Positions 60,979 through 64,000 of a stretch of 64,000 bases of DNA are shown here, piece after piece (within the stretch, counting starts at the first letter, position 1; each line of letters begins with the position of its first letter). The stretch is taken from NCBI GenBank assembly GCA_024644745.1, contig JAHEHF010000002.1, positions 25,321-89,320 of the forward strand, in the 5' to 3' direction. Source of the DNA: Flavobacteriaceae bacterium (lineage in GTDB: Bacteria > Bacteroidota > Bacteroidia > Flavobacteriales > Flavobacteriaceae). The notes below the pieces were generated by a model. The model searched no databases. It was not told where the DNA came from and saw only the letters and a list, made by a program, of their open reading frames with translations. The position numbers and the translations under genes were made by a program.

Positions 60979-63900
60979 ATGAAAGAAGTGCCATATAATG
61001 AGATGCGCATCACAAAAACCCTGGCAGAAAGAATTTGCTCAGATCTTTATGCTATTCATGGTTTGGCAACGCCACTTCCAGGTGAAATCGACTTCAATTT
61101 CAAGATGGATGTCCCTGAAGGGGAAAGTTATGTTTTAAAGGTCTCAAGACCTGGGGAAAATCATGAAATTCTGGAGTTTCAACAAACCATGTTGGCCCAT
61201 TTGGAGCAGTTCAAAGAATGCATTGAGGCTCCTGTTGCCATCAAGGATGTCTCCGGCAGGAAAATTTCAGAATTCAAAGATTCATGCGGACATAAAAGAC
61301 TCGTCAGATTGCTCAGATGGATACCGGGACGCCTGTACAGCAAGGTAAACCCTCATACAGATGCACTAAGATTTAGTCTGGGGATACAAGGTGGCACCCT
61401 GACCCGATCCCTGTTGAACTTTGATCATCCCAGGGCCCATAGGAAATTTGACTGGGATATTGCTGATTCACTGTGGACCGAAAAATACACTTACCTCTTC
61501 AGGGATGATCAAAAACAAATTGTGAGTTACTTTCAGCAGGGTTTTTCAAATGGTTTAAGTGATTTTGACCGCTTGCGAAAATCAGTGGTGCACAATGATG
61601 CAAATGACAATAATATCCTGGTTTCGGATGCCCTGAAAGATACTGAAGTGATTGCCTTTATTGATTTCGGAGATGCTGTCTATACCCAGACCATCAACGA
61701 CCTGGCCATCATGTGTGCCTATGGGATGATGCAGCAAAATAATCCGCTGGGGGCAGCAGTATCAATAGTTTCCGGATATAACCAGGGCTTCAAACTGGAA
61801 GAAGCAGAGCTTGCCCACCTCTATTGGGCCATCGCCATGAGACTTGTGATCTCTGTAACAAAATCAGCAATCAACAAAGTTGATGAACCCGATAATACGT
61901 ATTTGCAGATCAGTGAAAAGCCAGCCTGGGAAGTACTGGAAAAATGGAAAGAACTGAGTGAGGACCTTGTTCATTTCAGTTTTAGAGCGGCATGTGATTT
62001 TGCACCCCATCCTAAGCAGGAAATGTTCAGGACCTGGTGCAAACAGCAGCATGTTGAGGTAGCACAGTTGTTCCCTTCTGAAAAAAAATCTGGCTGTATC
62101 AATTTGGATCTTAGTGTTTCAAGCAAATGGCTCGGGCATTTAAGCGATTTTGGAAACTTTGACCTCTTTCAATTTAAAATAGACAGGCTCCAGAAGGAGC
62201 ATCCTGAAAAGATCATTGCCGGGGGATATCTTGAACCTAGGATGGTATATTCCACATCGGCCTATGACAGATTGGGAAACAACGGTAGCGAAAGCAGAAC
62301 GATTCATCTGGGAATTGATGTCTGGTTTCCAGCCGGAACCCCGGTTCATGCTCCGTTGGATGGCGAAGTTGTGACGGCAATTAATGACAAGGGAGACAAA
62401 GAGTACGGCGGACTGATCATCCTGAAACATCAAACAGACCGGTTTCATTTCTACAGCCTTTACGGACATTTATCTGTAAAAAGCGCTACTGAGAGAAAAG
62501 TAGGTGAATACATAAAAAAAGGAGAACGCATTGCCTTTTTGGGAGACTTTCCCGAAAACGGGAACTGGCCGCCCCACTTGCATTTTGAAATTATGCTTTC
62601 CATGCTTGATTATAAAAATGATTTTCCCGGAGTGGCCTATAAAAGTGAGATCGAGGTCTGGAAAAGCATTTGTCCGGACCCAAATCTGCTTTTTATGGAA
62701 CCATCCCTTGAGCCGGAAAACAAGATCAGTGATGCCGAATTGATCAGTTACAGAAAAAAACACCTGGGTAAAGGCCTGAGCCTTTCGTATGATGATCCCC
62801 TTTACATGGTGCGTGGCATGGGAGCCTACCTGATCGACGTCTGGGGAAGAAAATATCTCGATACCGTCAACAATGTGGCCCATGTAGGTCATGAGCATCC
62901 TGAGGTGGTCAAAGCGGGCCAGAATCAGATGGCCCTGCTCAATACCAATACCCGATATTTGCATGAAAACATCAACATATTGGCTCGGGAGCTGCTCGAA
63001 ACCATGCCTCCTGAGCTTTGTGTGGTGCATTTTGTCAATTCAGGAAGCGAAGCAAATGAACTTGCCCTGCGCATGGCTAAAACAGTTACCCAACAGAATG
63101 ATATTATGGCTTCAGAAATTGGCTATCACGGAAATACAAATGCCTGTATTGAGGTCAGTTCCTACAAATTTGACGGACAAGGTGGAGGAGGCTGCCCCGA
63201 ACACACGCATTTGTTCCCATTGCCGGATACTTTCAGGGGAAAATACAGAGGGAAAAATACTGCAGAAGACTATGCAAATGACCTGAAAAAACAAATTGAA
63301 CTTGTAAAGCAGAAAGGACGCTCACCTGCAGCCATGATCATTGAACCGATTATCAGTTGCGGGGGTCAGATCCCGCTGCCCGAAGGATTTTTGCCTTTGG
63401 CGTTTGAATACATGAGAGAAGCAGGAGGCTTGTGTATTTCCGATGAGGTCCAGGTGGGCTGTGGCAGAATGGGTAAAACCTTTTGGGGTTTTGAACTGCA
63501 CAAGGTAGTTCCTGATATCGTCACCATAGGCAAACCCTTAGGGAATGGTCACCCTATTGCCGCTGTGGTGTGCACCAGAGAAGTAGCCGATAAATTTGCC
63601 AACGGAATGGAATATTTCAATACCTTCGGCGGAAACCCTGTGTCATGTGCCATTGCGACGGCCGTTTTAAGAACCGTCAAAAGAGAAAAATTACAAGGCA
63701 ATGCCCTGAACGTTGGGAATTATTTAAAAACAGCATTAAAAAAACTGGCAAAAGCATTTCCCATACTTGCCAATGTGAGAGGAGAGGGTTTGTTTCTCGG
63801 AATAGAATTGACAGATGAACATTTCAATCCCTTGCCTGATCAGGCAAACTACCTCGTTAATCGCATGAAAGATCACGGCATTCTGATGAGTGTTGATGGT

Positions 63901-64000
63901 CCGGATCACAATGTTTTAAAGATCAAGCCTCCGTTGGTATTCTCACAGGACAATGCTATTACATTGCTTGACTGTTTGAAATTGATTTTGAAAGAAGATT
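60979..64000 (+). CDS. kinase - M23 peptidase - class III aminotransferase fusion (3' truncated)
   Basis: At least 1007 residues, open at the window edge. Domain 1 (about 1-330): aminoglycoside phosphotransferase/hydroxylysine kinase-like fold with catalytic His205-Asn-Asp207 and metal loop Asp229-Phe-Gly231. Domain 2 (about 400-570): M23/LytM zinc peptidase fold with His443-x3-Asp447 and His533-Leu-His535. Domain 3 (from about 590): class III PLP enzyme with Lys852 in TIGKPLGNG. The kinase/PLP pairing matches the human hydroxylysine kinase and 5-phosphohydroxylysine or phosphoethanolamine phospholyases, so phosphorylation then elimination of a hydroxylated amine is likely. No signal peptide, so the M23 domain is probably cytosolic. 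Its start lies 9 bp after the mutarotase stop. Confidence 0.9.
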   Translation, partial: MKEVPYNEMRITKTLAERICSDLYAIHGLATPLPGEIDFNFKMDVPEGESYVLKVSRPGENHEILEFQQTMLAHLEQFKECIEAPVAIKDVSGRKISEFKDSCGHKRLVRLLRWIPGRLYSKVNPHTDALRFSLGIQGGTLTRSLLNFDHPRAHRKFDWDIADSLWTEKYTYLFRDDQKQIVSYFQQGFSNGLSDFDRLRKSVVHNDANDNNILVSDALKDTEVIAFIDFGDAVYTQTINDLAIMCAYGMMQQNNPLGAAVSIVSGYNQGFKLEEAELAHLYWAIAMRLVISVTKSAINKVDEPDNTYLQISEKPAWEVLEKWKELSEDLVHFSFRAACDFAPHPKQEMFRTWCKQQHVEVAQLFPSEKKSGCINLDLSVSSKWLGHLSDFGNFDLFQFKIDRLQKEHPEKIIAGGYLEPRMVYSTSAYDRLGNNGSESRTIHLGIDVWFPAGTPVHAPLDGEVVTAINDKGDKEYGGLIILKHQTDRFHFYSLYGHLSVKSATERKVGEYIKKGERIAFLGDFPENGNWPPHLHFEIMLSMLDYKNDFPGVAYKSEIEVWKSICPDPNLLFMEPSLEPENKISDAELISYRKKHLGKGLSLSYDDPLYMVRGMGAYLIDVWGRKYLDTVNNVAHVGHEHPEVVKAGQNQMALLNTNTRYLHENINILARELLETMPPELCVVHFVNSGSEANELALRMAKTVTQQNDIMASEIGYHGNTNACIEVSSYKFDGQGGGGCPEHTHLFPLPDTFRGKYRGKNTAEDYANDLKKQIELVKQKGRSPAAMIIEPIISCGGQIPLPEGFLPLAFEYMREAGGLCISDEVQVGCGRMGKTFWGFELHKVVPDIVTIGKPLGNGHPIAAVVCTREVADKFANGMEYFNTFGGNPVSCAIATAVLRTVKREKLQGNALNVGNYLKTALKKLAKAFPILANVRGEGLFLGIELTDEHFNPLPDQANYLVNRMKDHGILMSVDGPDHNVLKIKPPLVFSQDNAITLLDCLKLILKED

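Noticed and set aside
62470..63030. 186-codon minus-strand ORF opposite the fusion gene
   Set aside because: Antisense to the M23/aminotransferase junction, whose motifs are intact; no independent signals.
1..64000. CRISPR arrays, insertion sequences, phage genes, rRNA and known riboswitches
   Set aside because: None seen: no regularly spaced repeats, no transposase or integrase-like protein, no rRNA-like segment, and no cobalamin-type riboswitch seen by eye before the mutase genes.

Overview
The window looks like a chromosomal segment of a Bacteroidota bacterium, most likely a marine-type member of the Flavobacteriia; the genus cannot be told from the sequence. The grounds are moderate AT-richness, many TAnnTTTG -7 promoter elements, few Shine-Dalgarno sequences, many lipoproteins, a Sec/lipoprotein-type (clade II) nitrous oxide reductase, DUF3667, DUF4407 and DUF502 proteins, TPR-histidine kinase and LytTR signalling, and a tRNA without an encoded CCA. 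No insertion sequence, prophage, CRISPR array or clearly broken gene was found. Both ends cut genes.

Layout. 1-6004: the 3' part of a CoA-transferase, both methylmalonyl-CoA mutase subunits and the convergent chaperone GTPase MeaB (propionate/succinyl-CoA interconversion). 6213-6920: a Bax-inhibitor-1-like membrane protein. 7028-15708: a denitrification island. A fasciclin lipoprotein, cytochrome c, NosZ, a membrane protein, NosL, NosD, NosF and NosY all lie on the minus strand, flanked by a dicytochrome-rhodanese protein and a divergent Rrf2-type Fe-S regulator. 15754-20324: ApaG, a DUF3667 protein, an NRDE-family protein, proline catabolism (PruA) and a 59-codon zinc-ribbon-like gene sharing the pruA terminator. 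20441-23721: tryptophan dioxygenase, a formamidase-like cyclase and kynureninase, a route from tryptophan to anthranilate. 23942-28593: a DUF502 protein, RsmG, a lipid desaturase, an aminotransferase, a thioesterase and a DoxX protein. 28605-34254: de novo NAD synthesis (NadB, NadA), then a LytTR response regulator and a TPR histidine kinase. Two phased palindromes lie between nadA and the regulator.

34533-41195: mostly secreted or lipid-anchored proteins (SnoaL/NTF2-like folds, a probable duplicated ferredoxin-like protein, TPR lipoprotein, sulfatase) and a polytopic acyltransferase-like protein. 41347-43612: a Tat-exported FAD sugar dehydrogenase pair with a cysteine pattern suggesting an Fe-S cluster. 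43783-48230: an orphan solute-binding protein with an EF-hand-like loop, an AlkD-like protein, a Rossmann protein, CorA and a Crp/Fnr regulator. 48302-53886: an exported sugar isomerase, GH3 glycosidase, heme-binding protein, tRNA-Leu(UAG) in a terminator-dense spacer and a Tat-exported GH109/Gfo-Idh-MocA protein. With the FAD dehydrogenase these could form a periplasmic glycoside-oxidation route. 53987-57851: an M20 dipeptidase, PhnA-like protein, DUF4407 protein and GNAT acetyltransferase.

57959-64000: the most interesting region. A pyrroline-2-carboxylate reductase-like enzyme, a trans-3-hydroxyproline dehydratase (Cys/Thr active site), a mutarotase-like protein and a giant kinase-M23 peptidase-class III aminotransferase fusion form one co-directional block. 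I read it as a candidate system for catabolism of collagen-type hydroxylated amino acids (hydroxyproline and possibly hydroxylysine), but the substrate of the fusion protein is inferred.
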